Assembly (NCBI GenBank): GCA_902631395.1
Contig: CACOYM010000010.1
Span: forward strand, 30,328-94,327
Source of the DNA: Halieaceae bacterium
Lineage (GTDB): Bacteria > Pseudomonadota > Gammaproteobacteria > Pseudomonadales > Halieaceae
Reading direction: 5' to 3'
DNA length: 64,000 nucleotides
In this document: positions 8,895-18,655 of the stretch, one piece after another
Position numbering within the stretch: position 1 is the first letter of the stretch
How the letters are laid out: every line of letters begins with the position of its first letter
The notes under the pieces: model-generated
Told to the model about the DNA's origin: nothing
Database searches by the model: none
The model's input: only the letters and a program-made list of their open reading frames with translations
Position numbers and translations under genes: made by a program

Positions 8895-9952
8895 TCGGCA
8901 CCACTGACAGCATTCCGCATCGCCGCCGCAATGCGCTGACGGGCGAGTGGGTAACAGTCTCGCCTCAGCGAGCTACGCGTCCCTGGCAGGGGGAGCAAAT
9001 GGCTGAAGTGTCAGCGTCCAGCAGCGCTTACGATCCTGAGTGCTACCTGTGTCCGGGCAATGCCCGGGCAACGGGCGCCTGCAATCCAGACTATCTCGGG
9101 CCGTGGGCTTTCGATAATGACTTTCCTGCTCTATGTGATGCGAGGGCAGCCTCAGACGAGGCCGGATCAATTTTGGTATCGGGTGGCCACCCTGAGCTTT
9201 TCACCGCTGCGGCGGTTACTGGCCGTTGCCGGGTTCTGTGTTATCACCCTGATCATCGAAAGACGTTGTCGACATTGTCAGAGGACGAGGCCTTGGCGGT
9301 TGTTGCTCTGTGGATTGCCGAAGTGCAAAGCTTGCGAACTAAATACCAATGGGTGCAGTTGTTTGAAAACCGCGGCACGGCAATGGGTTGCTCCAACTCG
9401 CACCCTCACGGGCAAATTTGGGCAGTCGACAGTCTGCCCAACGAGGCGGTCAAAGAACTCACGCAGCAAGAGGCGTGGTTTGAAGCCCACGGCAGCGTGT
9501 TGTTGCAGGTGTATCGGGAGCAGGAAGCAGCGCTGGGTGACCGGCTGGTTATCGACAATGCCCACTGGACCTCGGTCGTACCCTACTGGGCAGTCTGGCC
9601 CTTTGAGACGCTGGTGTTACCGAAGCGTCATATCGAGCATCTCGATGTGATACAGCCCGATGAGCAGCGAGCGCTAGCTGATCTATTGGGCACATTGTTG
9701 CGGGGCTATGATGCGCTCTTCACCACCCCCTGTCCGTATACAATGGGGTGGCACGGTGCGCCCGGAACGCAGGCTACTCCCTCATGGCAGTTGCATGCCC
9801 ATATTTACCCGCCCCTCTTGCGCTCAGCCTCGGTGCGTAAACATATGGTGGGCTACGAGATGCTGAGCGAAGTGCAGCGTGATCTTACTCCCGAATCGGC
9901 AGCGCTTCGATTACGCGAGGCCGTTGTGAGCGCCAAGTCACGATTACTCTGA
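8891..9952 (+). CDS. galT: Galactose-1-phosphate uridylyltransferase
   Basis: Exchanges UMP between UDP-glucose and galactose-1-phosphate. The 353-residue protein has [15 protein letters not shown] at the N-terminus, the zinc-ligand cysteines in CYLCPGN, the region [18 protein letters not shown] with the HPH nucleophile, and a second His-rich motif HAHIYPP near the C-terminus. It starts inside the galK stop codon and is followed after 64 bases by galE. Length and motifs match class I GalT enzymes. Confidence 0.96.
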   Translation: MIGTTDSIPHRRRNALTGEWVTVSPQRATRPWQGEQMAEVSASSSAYDPECYLCPGNARATGACNPDYLGPWAFDNDFPALCDARAASDEAGSILVSGGHPELFTAAAVTGRCRVLCYHPDHRKTLSTLSEDEALAVVALWIAEVQSLRTKYQWVQLFENRGTAMGCSNSHPHGQIWAVDSLPNEAVKELTQQEAWFEAHGSVLLQVYREQEAALGDRLVIDNAHWTSVVPYWAVWPFETLVLPKRHIEHLDVIQPDEQRALADLLGTLLRGYDALFTTPCPYTMGWHGAPGTQATPSWQLHAHIYPPLLRSASVRKHMVGYEMLSEVQRDLTPESAALRLREAVVSAKSRLL

Positions 9953-10016
9953 TGTGCTGGGTGATCCGCCGGATCCGGTTGTTATAGCATCACATAGACG
10001 GCTTGAGGATGACACG

Positions 10017-10994
10017 ATGAAGGTTTTGGTCACAGGCGGCGCCGGTTACATTGGAAGCATTGCGTCCGAGGTGTTGCTCTGCAAGGGCTACGAAGTCGTC
10101 GTGTTTGACAACCTGTCTCAAGGTCATCGTGCCGCGGTCCCGGATGAGGCCCATTGGGTGCAGGGCGATTTGGCCTCCGCAGACGAGATCCAAGCGACCA
10201 TCAGAGCGCATCAACCTGACGCCGTAATGCACTTCGCTGCCAGGTCGTTGGTGGGGCAGTCTATGGAGCAGCCTTTTCTCTATTTGCGCGATAACGTGGT
10301 GCAGGGCCTTAATTTGATGGAGGTTTGCGTCGAGCTGGGGGTGCCGCGTTTCATCCTCTCGTCTACCGCCAATTTGTATGGTGCGTCCGATGCTTTGCTC
10401 ATTGATGAGCAGTCGCCCGTGGTGCCAGGTAGCCCGTATGGAGAGTCCAAGTGGATGCTGGAGCGCGCCCTGCACTGGCTCTCGGAGACTAGGGGCCTGC
10501 GTTACGCATGCCTGCGCTATTTTAACGCAGCAGGGGCCAGTAAATACCGTGGAGAGTATCGCTCTCTCGAGACGCATTTGATCCCGCTGGTCCTGCAAGC
10601 GGCGGCTGGGCAGCGAAGCAACATTACGATTTTTGGCGACGATTATCCGACAGCCGATGGCACCTGCGTGCGGGATTATATTCACGTCCTCGATCTGGCC
10701 GAGGCGCATGCGCTGGCATTGGAAGCGCTTGCTTTCGGCAACTGCACGTACAACCTCGGCTATGGCGAGGGATTCAGCGTGCGAGAGGTGATCGATGCTG
10801 CTCGGCGTGTGACAGGGGTGGAGATCCCGACCACACTGGGGCCCCGCCGTGCGGGTGATCCAGCTCGGCTAGTTGCATCTAGTCAGCGCATCCGCGATGA
10901 ATTGGGCTGGACACCCTCGTACGCCAACTTGGATGAAATCATTGCCAGTGCCTGGCGCTGGCATCAGTGGCATCCAGATGGGTACGTCGACTGA
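10017..10994 (+). CDS. galE: UDP-glucose 4-epimerase
   Basis: NAD-dependent interconversion of UDP-galactose and UDP-glucose, closing the Leloir cycle and also supplying UDP-galactose for surface sugars. The 325-residue short-chain dehydrogenase has the Rossmann motif GGAGYIGS at residues 8-15, YGESKWMLE with the catalytic Tyr and Lys, and the substrate region [11 protein letters not shown] 10017 is preceded by TTGAGGAT; the frame is open upstream to 9954 but that part has no family similarity. Last gene of galKTE. Confidence 0.94.
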   Translation: MKVLVTGGAGYIGSIASEVLLCKGYEVVVFDNLSQGHRAAVPDEAHWVQGDLASADEIQATIRAHQPDAVMHFAARSLVGQSMEQPFLYLRDNVVQGLNLMEVCVELGVPRFILSSTANLYGASDALLIDEQSPVVPGSPYGESKWMLERALHWLSETRGLRYACLRYFNAAGASKYRGEYRSLETHLIPLVLQAAAGQRSNITIFGDDYPTADGTCVRDYIHVLDLAEAHALALEALAFGNCTYNLGYGEGFSVREVIDAARRVTGVEIPTTLGPRRAGDPARLVASSQRIRDELGWTPSYANLDEIIASAWRWHQWHPDGYVD

Positions 10995-11151
10995 CCCGTG
11001 AAAGCTGAGAGACGCTCTTATCCCAATAATCGTGATTTTCGCCCAGCTGGAGCAGGACGCCGGAGCTGCTTTGCGGTAGTCTGCTGGCCTCGCTTGGGGC
11101 ATCGACAGAATGCTCAATTCATCTGCTTCAATTATTGTACAGAGGTCTCCC

Positions 11152-12261
11152 GTGTCCGCCATCGATAGCCTATTTACACCCTTTTCTCTGAAATCACTGG
11201 AAACTAAAAACCGAGTGGTTATGGCACCGATGACCCGCAACCATTCACCAGACAATTTGCCCAGTGATGCCTCGGTGGAATACTACCGGCGCCGCGCTGC
11301 CGGCGGTGTCGGTTTGATTATTACCGAAGGTACTTGCCCCAACCATATAGCCGCTAATGGCTATCCAAACGTGCCCTATTTTCATGGTGAGGAGCGCTTG
11401 GCGGGCTGGAAAAAGGTGGTCGACGCTGTTCACGCTGAGGGCGGAAAGATCGCGCCACAGCTGTGGCACTGTGGCGGCATGCGCAAGCGCGGTGTGATGC
11501 CTGAGGGAGACGTAGATGGTTACACGCCTTCCGGCATGAACGTGCCGGGTAAAGTTACGCGGCATGTGATGACGCAGCAAGATATCGACGACGTGGTCAG
11601 CGCCTTTGCAGAAGGGGCCCGGGATGCGCAGCGCCTCGGTTTCGATGCCGTTGAGATTCATGGCGCACATGGGTATCTAATTGATCAATTCCTCTGGGAA
11701 GGGACGAATCAGCGCACAGATGGTTATGGCGGCTCTATGGCGGCCCGCGGACGTTTTGCCATTGAGGTGATCGAGGCCTGTCGTGCCGAGGTCGGTCCGG
11801 ATTTTCCCGTCATCCTCCGTTGGTCCCAGTGGAAGCAGCAAGATTTCACTGCTCGCCTCGCTGAGACACCTCAACTGCTCGAGGCCTTCCTCAAACCCCT
11901 GATCGATGCCGGTGTGAACGCTTTCCATTGCAGCCAGCGCCGGTTTTGGGAACCGGAGTTCGAGGGGTCCGATATGAATATCGCTGGCTGGGTGAAGAAA
12001 ATCACGGGAATGCCAACGATCACGGTCGGCAGCGTTAGCCTGGATCAGGATTTCGTTTCACAGCCAAGCGAAGGGGAGGGCGCGACCAGTGAGCCTGCCT
12101 CCATTGATCGCTTATTGGAGATGATGGAACGCGGCGACTTTGATTTGGTGGCAGTGGGTCGGGCGCTAATTGCCAATCCGGATTGGCCCAAATTGGTCCG
12201 TTTCGGCGACACTGCGGGGCTCCAGGCTTTCAGCAAGGACCTGCTGGCGTCTCTGGACTGA
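11152..12261 (+). CDS. NADH:flavin oxidoreductase (Old Yellow Enzyme family)
   Basis: An FMN-dependent ene-reductase-type TIM barrel of about 369 residues. It has LFTPFSLKSLETKNRVVMAP at the start, MTRN, the catalytic-site HGAHGYLIDQFLW and the FMN phosphate-binding end VGRALIANPDWP. Members reduce activated C=C bonds or dienoyl-type substrates. A GTG at 11152 with AGAGG seven bases upstream fits the usual family N-terminus; an ATG at 11110 would add 14 untypical residues. It follows galE after about 155 bases and precedes an MFS permease in the same direction, so it may belong to a catabolic unit with that permease. Substrate unknown. Confidence 0.88.
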   Translation: MSAIDSLFTPFSLKSLETKNRVVMAPMTRNHSPDNLPSDASVEYYRRRAAGGVGLIITEGTCPNHIAANGYPNVPYFHGEERLAGWKKVVDAVHAEGGKIAPQLWHCGGMRKRGVMPEGDVDGYTPSGMNVPGKVTRHVMTQQDIDDVVSAFAEGARDAQRLGFDAVEIHGAHGYLIDQFLWEGTNQRTDGYGGSMAARGRFAIEVIEACRAEVGPDFPVILRWSQWKQQDFTARLAETPQLLEAFLKPLIDAGVNAFHCSQRRFWEPEFEGSDMNIAGWVKKITGMPTITVGSVSLDQDFVSQPSEGEGATSEPASIDRLLEMMERGDFDLVAVGRALIANPDWPKLVRFGDTAGLQAFSKDLLASLD

Positions 12262-12317
12262 CACAGAGGAGAATTTCCTTACAGTAGGCCGCGATTCTTG
12301 AGTAACCGTGCCAGACC

Positions 12318-13622
12318 ATGCTGATGCCAATTCCCAATACTGCTTGCCCTTTGTCTCCCTCAGGTTCCCGCTGGTTGGTTTTCATGACAGTCATGGCGGT
12401 CTACATCTGCATGATTGACCGCATCGCGATCTCGATTGCGATTATCCCGATGGCCGACGAGAACGGTTGGTCAACCACTATTCAGGGGGCGGTGATGTCC
12501 GCCTTTTTTTTGGGCTACGTCATCTTACAAATGCCTGCAGGTTACCTGTCTGATCGTTACGGTGGCAAATGGGTACTTGGGCTTGGCGTCTTGTTCTGGT
12601 CGCTTTTTACGCTGCTGACCCCGCTTTCAGCGGTCTTGGGTATAAGCATGTTGCTCGTCTGTCGTTTTCTCATGGGCGTTGCAGAGGCTGTGACTTGGCC
12701 GACGATCTATTCGCTGTACTCCCGATGGGTGCATCCGGACCGACGTGCTTCTGCAGTGGGACTGATGAACTCGGGTATCGCCGGTGGCAGTGTGATCGCG
12801 TTGATTTGTACGCCTTGGCTGATCAGCGTGTGGTCTTGGCAAGGTGCTTTTTATCTTTACGGTGTTTTAGGGCTGCTCTGGTTTGCGCACTGGACAGCGC
12901 GCGCGAGCTCGCGACCTATCGAGACCCCACACTGGGAGCGCCCAGATGCTGCTGCGGATGACGCCGAGTTGGCCAAGGGCCAGAGCACTGTATTATCTGC
13001 CGCCTATCCACGCCTAACCCTTGGAGGCATGCTGCGGTCCCGCGCTGTATGTGCCGTGGTCGTCGCTCATGTATGCATCAACTGGTCCCTGTATTTGGTG
13101 CTGTCGTGGTTCCCGACCTTCATTACCCAGGAGCTCGGTGCTGATTTGCAGCTCGCGGGCTTGCTAGCACTGGCGCCCACGGTGGTGTCTCTCATCATGG
13201 CGCCGGTAGCTGGGCGTCTGTTTGATCACAGTGTTGCTAGAGGGGCAGATCGCTTGAGAGTCAGGCGTGCGATGCAAAGCTTGGCGTTTGCTGGGATCGC
13301 TGGGGCCATGCTGGCGATTACCCACACTGATTCACTATTCCTGAGCGTGGCTATTATCACCATCAGCAATGCCCTCACGGCATTCTCTGTGGGTGGGTTT
13401 GCCACCAACCATCTTGATATCGCGCCTAATCAGTCTGGTTTCTTGATGGGTCTGACCAACACTTTGGCCGCTTTTTCCTCAAGCGCCTCCGTCTTTTTCT
13501 CCGGGCTTATTCAGGATCTCACAGGTAGTTGGGATGCCGTTTTTTACGCTGCCGCTATGGTTTCGGTCTTGGGCGCCCTAATTTATGTTTTTTTCTCGGG
13601 TGTGGAGAGAGAATTCGATTGA
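12318..13622 (+). CDS. MFS permease, anion:cation symporter type
   Basis: A 434-residue inner-membrane transporter with about twelve hydrophobic helices. The motif AGYLSDRYGGKWVLG is the conserved loop 2-3 of the major facilitator superfamily, and CRFLMGVAEAVTWP and FLMGLTNTLAAFSSSASV fit the ACS subfamily that carries organic anions such as hexuronates or phthalates. A central hydrophilic loop separates the two six-helix halves. Two ATGs (12318, 12324) are possible. Being 56 bases after the Old Yellow Enzyme gene, it may import that enzyme's substrate; this is context only. Confidence 0.88.
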   Translation: MLMPIPNTACPLSPSGSRWLVFMTVMAVYICMIDRIAISIAIIPMADENGWSTTIQGAVMSAFFLGYVILQMPAGYLSDRYGGKWVLGLGVLFWSLFTLLTPLSAVLGISMLLVCRFLMGVAEAVTWPTIYSLYSRWVHPDRRASAVGLMNSGIAGGSVIALICTPWLISVWSWQGAFYLYGVLGLLWFAHWTARASSRPIETPHWERPDAAADDAELAKGQSTVLSAAYPRLTLGGMLRSRAVCAVVVAHVCINWSLYLVLSWFPTFITQELGADLQLAGLLALAPTVVSLIMAPVAGRLFDHSVARGADRLRVRRAMQSLAFAGIAGAMLAITHTDSLFLSVAIITISNALTAFSVGGFATNHLDIAPNQSGFLMGLTNTLAAFSSSASVFFSGLIQDLTGSWDAVFYAAAMVSVLGALIYVFFSGVEREFD

Positions 13623-13851
13623 ATCTTGGGGATTTGCCCCTGTTATTGCTGCGCAAAATCGGGGGGCTCACGCGCAGATAGGAGTCGCATTTAAAATAAT
13701 AATAACCTAAAAGAATACTATAATAAAAAAATAGTCTTAAAATGACTTTTTTACACTCTTGCAGGGTCTGAGCGAACCTTGCGGGCGCTTATTCGCCTAT
13801 ATTATAACCCTAGGAGATTGTTTTAGGCTGATTAATTAGTAGGAGTGGGCA

Positions 13852-13953
13852 GTGATTAAGCGAATTGGATTGCATATGGATGAATTTGGAATATTTTTTG
13901 TGGGATATTATGTTCTAACAGTTATTTTTCATTCAATAACGAACTTGATCTAG
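13852..13953 (+). CDS. Possible 33-residue membrane peptide
   Basis: A GTG-started frame of 33 codons with an AGGAG ribosome site six bases upstream (13841-13845). The predicted peptide has a short charged head (IKRIGLHMDEFG) and then a hydrophobic stretch from IFFVGYYVLTVIF to the end, long enough for one membrane helix. A plausible promoter (TTGCGG near 13778 and TATAAC near 13803) lies upstream and a hairpin with a T run follows at 13990. The surrounding 557-base gap between the MFS and nucleoside-transporter genes is otherwise AT-rich and empty. No family was recognised. Confidence 0.35.
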   Translation: MIKRIGLHMDEFGIFFVGYYVLTVIFHSITNLI

Positions 13954-13989
13954 CGCCCCTCACAAGGACGGTAACCAGTGAATTTATGG

Positions 13990-14015
13990 GGGTCGCGTTT
14001 GCGGCTCTTTTTTTT
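13990..14015 (+). terminator. Rho-independent terminator candidate
   Basis: A seven-pair stem (GGGTCGC with GCGGCTC, including two G-U pairs) with loop GTTT is followed directly by eight T on the plus strand. It could end transcription of the small frame at 13852 or of the MFS gene. Confidence 0.55.
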
Positions 14016-14179
14016 GGTTACGAGCCCGGGTTCCGCCAACTGGTCCTAGCGCGTCCTCACGACTGCTCAGGGTCGGGCAAATTAGCCAAGAGCTTGCAGG
14101 AATAGCTTACCAAGCGGGCTTATGACTTTTGCCACCGAACCCGCCGCGTTACAGTACGCCTTTATGCTGAGGCTCCCCT

Positions 14180-15400
14180 ATGGTCAGCCTGTTTGGCGTT
14201 GTTCTACTGCTGCTCGTCGCCGTTGGGCTGTCTTCCGACCGAACCTCCATTCGTCTCAGGACAGTGTCGCTGGCCTTTACACTGCAGGCCATGATTGGGT
14301 TTGTTGCGCTTTCAACCGATTGGGGCGTTGCTGTGTTGGCGGCGGCATCAGAGTGCGTTGCGGTGTTGCTGGGTTACAGCCGTGCCGGCATGGAGTTTAT
14401 GTTCGGGGGTTTAGTGGGGCCGACGGACTCACTAGGCTTTATCTTTGCCTTCAACGTTCTGCCTGTTGTCATCTTTTTTAGTTCGCTGGTCGCGGTCTTA
14501 TATCACGCCCGGATAATGCAGTGGGTGATAAGAATTCTAGGTGGCGGATTACGTAAGTTGCTGCGAACAAGCCATACAGAATCGCTCTCGGCTGCAGCGA
14601 ATGTTTTTGTGGGCCAGGCAGAAGCACCGCTTGTGGCGAGGCCGTACATCCCCGGTATGACACATTCAGAATTATTTGCTGTGATGGTTGGTGGGATGGC
14701 GTCGATATCAGGATCTGTCATGGCAGGCTATGTCGCGTTGGGTGTGCCACTCGAATATTTGCTGGCGGCCAGCTTCATGGCGGCACCCGGTGGTCTGCTA
14801 ATGGCCAAGATCATTGAGCCCGAAACGGCACAGCCGACCGAGCCCGCGAAGGGTGAGCAACTCGCCAGCGAGAAGTACATCAACTTCATTGATGCTGCCG
14901 CCACAGGTGCGATGAATGGCCTGCAAATGGTCGGTGCTATCGGTGCCATGCTACTGGCTTTCATTGCAATGATTGCAATGGTGAACGGAATGTTAGAGAC
15001 AGGCGGCGCATGGCTGGGCATTGAGCAACTGACGCTCGAACGCGCGCTAGGTGGAATTTTGCAGCCACTAGCTTGGGCTCTGGGCATACCCTGGGATGAG
15101 GCGCAGTTGGCCGGAAGCCTCATCGGCCAAAAATTTATACTGAATGAATTTGTTGCCTACGTTACTTACAGCGAGGTTGCCCATGAACTCTCCGCGCACT
15201 CGCAGGCGATCGTGATCTTTGCTCTATGCGGCTTCGCCAACTTATCGTCGATAGCAATCCTGATGGGCGGGTTGGGCGCGGTTGCGCCCAGTCGTCGCGA
15301 CGATATCTCGCGATATGGTGTCAGGGCTTTGCTCGCGGCGAGCCTGTCTAACCTCATGAGCGCCGCGCTGGCCGGCCTTTTTTTGACGCTGAGCGGGTGA
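14180..15400 (+). CDS. Concentrative nucleoside transporter (NupC/CNT family)
   Basis: A 406-residue inner-membrane symporter that takes up nucleosides with H+ or Na+. Family motifs are clear: GQAEAPLVARPYIPGMTHSE, then GGMASISGSVMAGYVALG, and near the C-terminus SLIGQKFILNEFVAY and ALCGFANLSSIAILMGG. The ATG follows CTGAGG with a spacing of eight. Seven bases after its stop begins a 2OG-Fe(II) oxygenase gene, suggesting co-transcription. Specificity (purine or pyrimidine) is not visible. Confidence 0.92.
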   Translation: MVSLFGVVLLLLVAVGLSSDRTSIRLRTVSLAFTLQAMIGFVALSTDWGVAVLAAASECVAVLLGYSRAGMEFMFGGLVGPTDSLGFIFAFNVLPVVIFFSSLVAVLYHARIMQWVIRILGGGLRKLLRTSHTESLSAAANVFVGQAEAPLVARPYIPGMTHSELFAVMVGGMASISGSVMAGYVALGVPLEYLLAASFMAAPGGLLMAKIIEPETAQPTEPAKGEQLASEKYINFIDAAATGAMNGLQMVGAIGAMLLAFIAMIAMVNGMLETGGAWLGIEQLTLERALGGILQPLAWALGIPWDEAQLAGSLIGQKFILNEFVAYVTYSEVAHELSAHSQAIVIFALCGFANLSSIAILMGGLGAVAPSRRDDISRYGVRALLAASLSNLMSAALAGLFLTLSG

Positions 15401-15407
15401 GTCACCT

Positions 15408-16253
15408 ATGACTGAGCTCGTCCAACTCCCACAAATTTCCTACTTGGCCCCTGATTTTGGCGACGCATTTATGGCGTCGCTCCATCGCTATGGCTTTGCG
15501 GCGGTAGTCGATCATCCGCTCGATGACGCGCGAATCAAACGCATTTATTCGGATTGGTTGGGTTTCTTTGCCAACGAAAACGTCACTGACTTTGCGATGG
15601 ACCCGGTGAATCAGGATGGTTACTTCTCGCTACAGGAGGCCGAGGCGGCGAAAGGTTTCGACCAGCGTGACTTCAAGGAATATTTCCAGTACTACCCATG
15701 GGGCAGGTGCCCGGACGCGTTGGAGGCGGATCTGGCGGCGCACTTCTCTGCGGCTGTGGCGTTGGGTTCCGAGTTGCTGACGTATATCGCGGAAAGCCTT
15801 CCTGCCGAGATCACTGCTCGACTGAGTGAGCCGTTGCGACACATGATCAAGGGTAGCGGTCAGTCAATGCTGCGTGTATTGCACTACCCCCCGCTTACTG
15901 CGGGTGAATCTGTCCTGCGAGCAGCGCCCCATGAGGACATTAATCTCTTAACGCTGTTGCCCACTGCCGATGGCCCCGGGCTTGAGCTGCAGTTACGGGA
16001 CGGGGAGTGGGTATCGGCGCCCCATAAGCCTGGCCAGCTTATCGTCAACATTGGCGATATGTTGCAGGAGGCGACTGGAGGCTACTTACCGTCGACCACA
16101 CATCGCGTTGCGGCCCCTGAGCGTGGTGAAGCGTTACCAAGTCGTATGTCATTGCCACTCTTCCTCCACCCACGTCCAGAGGTCGTATTGTCGTCGCGCT
16201 ACTCCGCCCAAGAGTACTTGACGCAGCGGCTCAACGAATTGGGCGTGGTTTAA
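15408..16253 (+). CDS. 2-oxoglutarate/Fe(II)-dependent oxygenase (isopenicillin N synthase-like)
   Basis: A 281-residue cytosolic dioxygenase fold. The iron facial triad is visible as His and Asp in APHEDINLLTLLP and the distal His in STTHRV, and the Arg-x-Ser that binds 2-oxoglutarate in RMSLPLFLHP. The N-terminal half carries the DIOX_N-type sequence. It lies between the nucleoside transporter and modA, with gaps of 7 and 4 bases, so it is probably co-transcribed with both. The substrate is unknown. Confidence 0.88.
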   Translation: MTELVQLPQISYLAPDFGDAFMASLHRYGFAAVVDHPLDDARIKRIYSDWLGFFANENVTDFAMDPVNQDGYFSLQEAEAAKGFDQRDFKEYFQYYPWGRCPDALEADLAAHFSAAVALGSELLTYIAESLPAEITARLSEPLRHMIKGSGQSMLRVLHYPPLTAGESVLRAAPHEDINLLTLLPTADGPGLELQLRDGEWVSAPHKPGQLIVNIGDMLQEATGGYLPSTTHRVAAPERGEALPSRMSLPLFLHPRPEVVLSSRYSAQEYLTQRLNELGVV

Positions 16254-16257
16254 GCAC

Positions 16258-17061
16258 ATGCTGATGACCCAACGTAAATCCATTTTATGGTCGCGGTGGC
16301 TTCAAACCCTGTTAGCGACGTTATTGGTGCTGGTAGCAGCGAACACAAATGCGGCTGAGGCACGCATCGCTGTCGCGTCTAACTTTCGCGACACCGCGCT
16401 GGCTATCGCGGAGCAGCTTGAGGCCAAATCGCCACACCGCTACCAAATTATTGCGGGTTCCACCGGCAAGCTGGCGAGCCAGATCGTTAATGGTGCGCCC
16501 TTTGATATTCTGATGGCGGCGGATCAACGTAGGCCCTATGAGCTTGCCTCCCTAGGGCTGGCGACTCCCGACTCGGTGATGACCTACGCGATGGGAGAGC
16601 TGGGCCTGTGGTGGCCAAAGGGTCCCGACGTGTTGAAAGTGGAGAAGTTAGCTGAGTTGCCTCCTGGACAAGTCTGCATAGCTAATCCCGCTTTCGCGCC
16701 CTACGGCGATGCCGCAATGGCGGTACTGAGCGCAAAGTCGATGGACATGGATTGGCTGGACGGGTTAATACGAGTCGACAATGTGAATCTCGTCACTGCT
16801 TGGGTGGCTGCCGGGCAGGCGCAGGTAGGATTCGTGGCGCGATCAGCAATGATCGCAGCGCAGCGCAAAGGCGAGACTCAGGTTAGTTCTGATGAGTTAG
16901 TGTGGCTTGAAGATCACCCGCCTATTGCACAGGCGATGGTGGTGATGACGCGGGCTGCCAACAACCCCGCCGCGGCATTTTGGGTTCGCCAGTTAAGTAT
17001 GGAGTCTATTCAAATACTGCTCGAGCGTGACGGCTACCGCATTCCACAGGTGATTCAGTGA
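16258..17061 (+). CDS. modA: Molybdate ABC transporter, periplasmic binding protein
   Basis: Captures molybdate (or tungstate) in the periplasm for the ModBC permease. The 267-residue product starts with a signal peptide whose hydrophobic core is followed by an AANTNA-A-type cleavage site. The mature part has IAVASNFRDTALAIAEQL, the anion-binding AGSTGKLASQI and FDILMAADQ, all typical of ModA. The stop codon overlaps the GTG of modB (GTGA). A second ATG at 16264 is possible. It follows the oxygenase gene after four bases. Confidence 0.92.
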   Translation: MLMTQRKSILWSRWLQTLLATLLVLVAANTNAAEARIAVASNFRDTALAIAEQLEAKSPHRYQIIAGSTGKLASQIVNGAPFDILMAADQRRPYELASLGLATPDSVMTYAMGELGLWWPKGPDVLKVEKLAELPPGQVCIANPAFAPYGDAAMAVLSAKSMDMDWLDGLIRVDNVNLVTAWVAAGQAQVGFVARSAMIAAQRKGETQVSSDELVWLEDHPPIAQAMVVMTRAANNPAAAFWVRQLSMESIQILLERDGYRIPQVIQ

Positions 17062-17738
17062 CAACCTCCGATCTTCAAGCTATATGGCTGACCGCACTGC
17101 TTGCAGGCACAACAACAGTGTTGCTGGTGCCACTGGCAACGCCACTCGCCTGGTGGCTGGTGCGTTCCACCTCGTCTGCGAGGCCAGTTGTCGAGGCCGC
17201 AGTGGCATTACCATTGGTACTGCCGCCCACGGTGCTCGGCTTCTACTTATTGGTGATTCTCAATCCCACTGCGCCGGTAGGTGCCTTCTGGGTCAGCATC
17301 ACTGGTCAATCGCTAACCTTCTCGTTTTCCGGGTTGGTGTTGGCTTCGATCCTTTACTCATTGCCCTTCATGGTGCAGCCACTTGCCACCGCCTTCAGGT
17401 CGGTCCCACAGGAGATGTTAGAAGCGGCCTCGACCTTGGGTGCTTCGCCACGAGACGAATTGATCAGTGTTGTGTTGCCCGCAGCAAGGCGAGGTTTTCT
17501 GACCGGTTCAGTACTGACCTTTGCGCATACGGTTGGTGAGTTCGGCGTGGTATTGATGATGGGTGGAAACATACCGGGTGAGACGCGAGTTCTTTCGATT
17601 GCGATTTATGAGCACGTAGAGACGCTTAACTATGAGTCGGCGCATGCGATGGCGCTGGGTTTATTGGTCTTCTCTTTTGTTTCGCTGTGGGCGGTCTACT
17701 GCTTGACCAGCCAGCGTGTTGAGGTCGTTCGCGGATGA
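17058..17738 (+). CDS. modB: Molybdate ABC transporter permease
   Basis: A 226-residue inner-membrane permease with about five to six helices and the EAA-type cytoplasmic loop EAASTLGASPRDELISVVLP that docks with the ATPase. The region LPLVLPPTVLGFYLL is a strong ModB marker. It starts with GTG overlapping the modA stop and its own stop overlaps the modC ATG (ATGA), so the three chains are translationally coupled. Confidence 0.93.
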   Translation: MTTSDLQAIWLTALLAGTTTVLLVPLATPLAWWLVRSTSSARPVVEAAVALPLVLPPTVLGFYLLVILNPTAPVGAFWVSITGQSLTFSFSGLVLASILYSLPFMVQPLATAFRSVPQEMLEAASTLGASPRDELISVVLPAARRGFLTGSVLTFAHTVGEFGVVLMMGGNIPGETRVLSIAIYEHVETLNYESAHAMALGLLVFSFVSLWAVYCLTSQRVEVVRG

Positions 17739-18655
17739 GTGCGCGCTTACTGGTAGATGGCAGACTGGCGCGAAGCGGGTCATCGATTGATGTGTCTGTT
17801 GATCTGGATTTAAGCAATCCGATCGGCGTCTCGGGCCCAACGGGTGCAGGGAAAACCACGCTGCTTAGAATGATTGCAGGTCTAGAACCTGATTTTGGTG
17901 GCCGCGTCGAAGTAACGCTGGATGGGCAACAGGAAATTTGGTCTGAACCAAGTAGAGGCAACCTAGTTCCAGTCCATCGTCGCCATGTGGGTTTTGTTTT
18001 TCAAGATAGTCGGTTATTCCCGGGGAGAACGGTGCAAGCCAATCTTGATTACGCGATCCAACGTGCTCGTGCCGTGGGCCCGGTGCAGGATGTGGACAGC
18101 ATGATTCGCGCATTAAAAATTGAATCGCTACTCAACCAACCAGCTGAGTTGCTATCGGGAGGAGAGCGACAGCGTGTAGCTATTGCGCGCACACTGTTGT
18201 CAAAGCCCAAACTATTGTTGATGGACGAGCCAATGGCCGCCAACGACAATGCCCACCGTGATGCCTTGATCGCCTACTTGAGCGATTGGCTAGAGAAACA
18301 CAAAATCCCTATGATTTATGTGTCGCATTCGTTCGCTGAGCTGCGGCGGATTGTGCCTCAGTGCCTGGTCATGGCGCGTGGGCGGGTCGTGGCTCAGGGT
18401 GGAGCGGCCGAGGTCAGCATCCTTAGCAATGAGACTGCTGTGGAAGACGCGGGAGGGTTCTTCCATGCCGCGACTGTTTTGTCTGCAGATACCGTAAAAG
18501 GTGTCCTTACTGTCCAGGTAAGTTTGGAGGAGACCGACAGCCTAAAACGGATGGCGGCGGGTGATAGGGTTGGGTTCAGAGTGGGCGAACCGGCGTCAGA
18601 TTTCGGCGCGCTGTTGCAGCCAGAGCCCAACGAGAATGAGCGCGAGTCCGATTAG
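17735..18655 (+). CDS. modC: Molybdate ABC transporter ATPase
   Basis: A 306-residue ATP-binding subunit: Walker A GPTGAGKTT near residue 35, Q-loop VFQDSRLFP, signature LSGGERQRVAIAR, Walker B LLLMDEP and switch His in YVSHS. The D-loop reads AAND instead of the usual AALD. The C-terminal molybdate-sensing (Mop/TOBE) part is shorter than in E. coli ModC. Its last 60 bases overlap the 3' end of the convergent EamA transporter gene, an unusual tail-to-tail overlap that could affect both transcripts. Confidence 0.93.
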   Translation: MSARLLVDGRLARSGSSIDVSVDLDLSNPIGVSGPTGAGKTTLLRMIAGLEPDFGGRVEVTLDGQQEIWSEPSRGNLVPVHRRHVGFVFQDSRLFPGRTVQANLDYAIQRARAVGPVQDVDSMIRALKIESLLNQPAELLSGGERQRVAIARTLLSKPKLLLMDEPMAANDNAHRDALIAYLSDWLEKHKIPMIYVSHSFAELRRIVPQCLVMARGRVVAQGGAAEVSILSNETAVEDAGGFFHAATVLSADTVKGVLTVQVSLEETDSLKRMAAGDRVGFRVGEPASDFGALLQPEPNENERESD

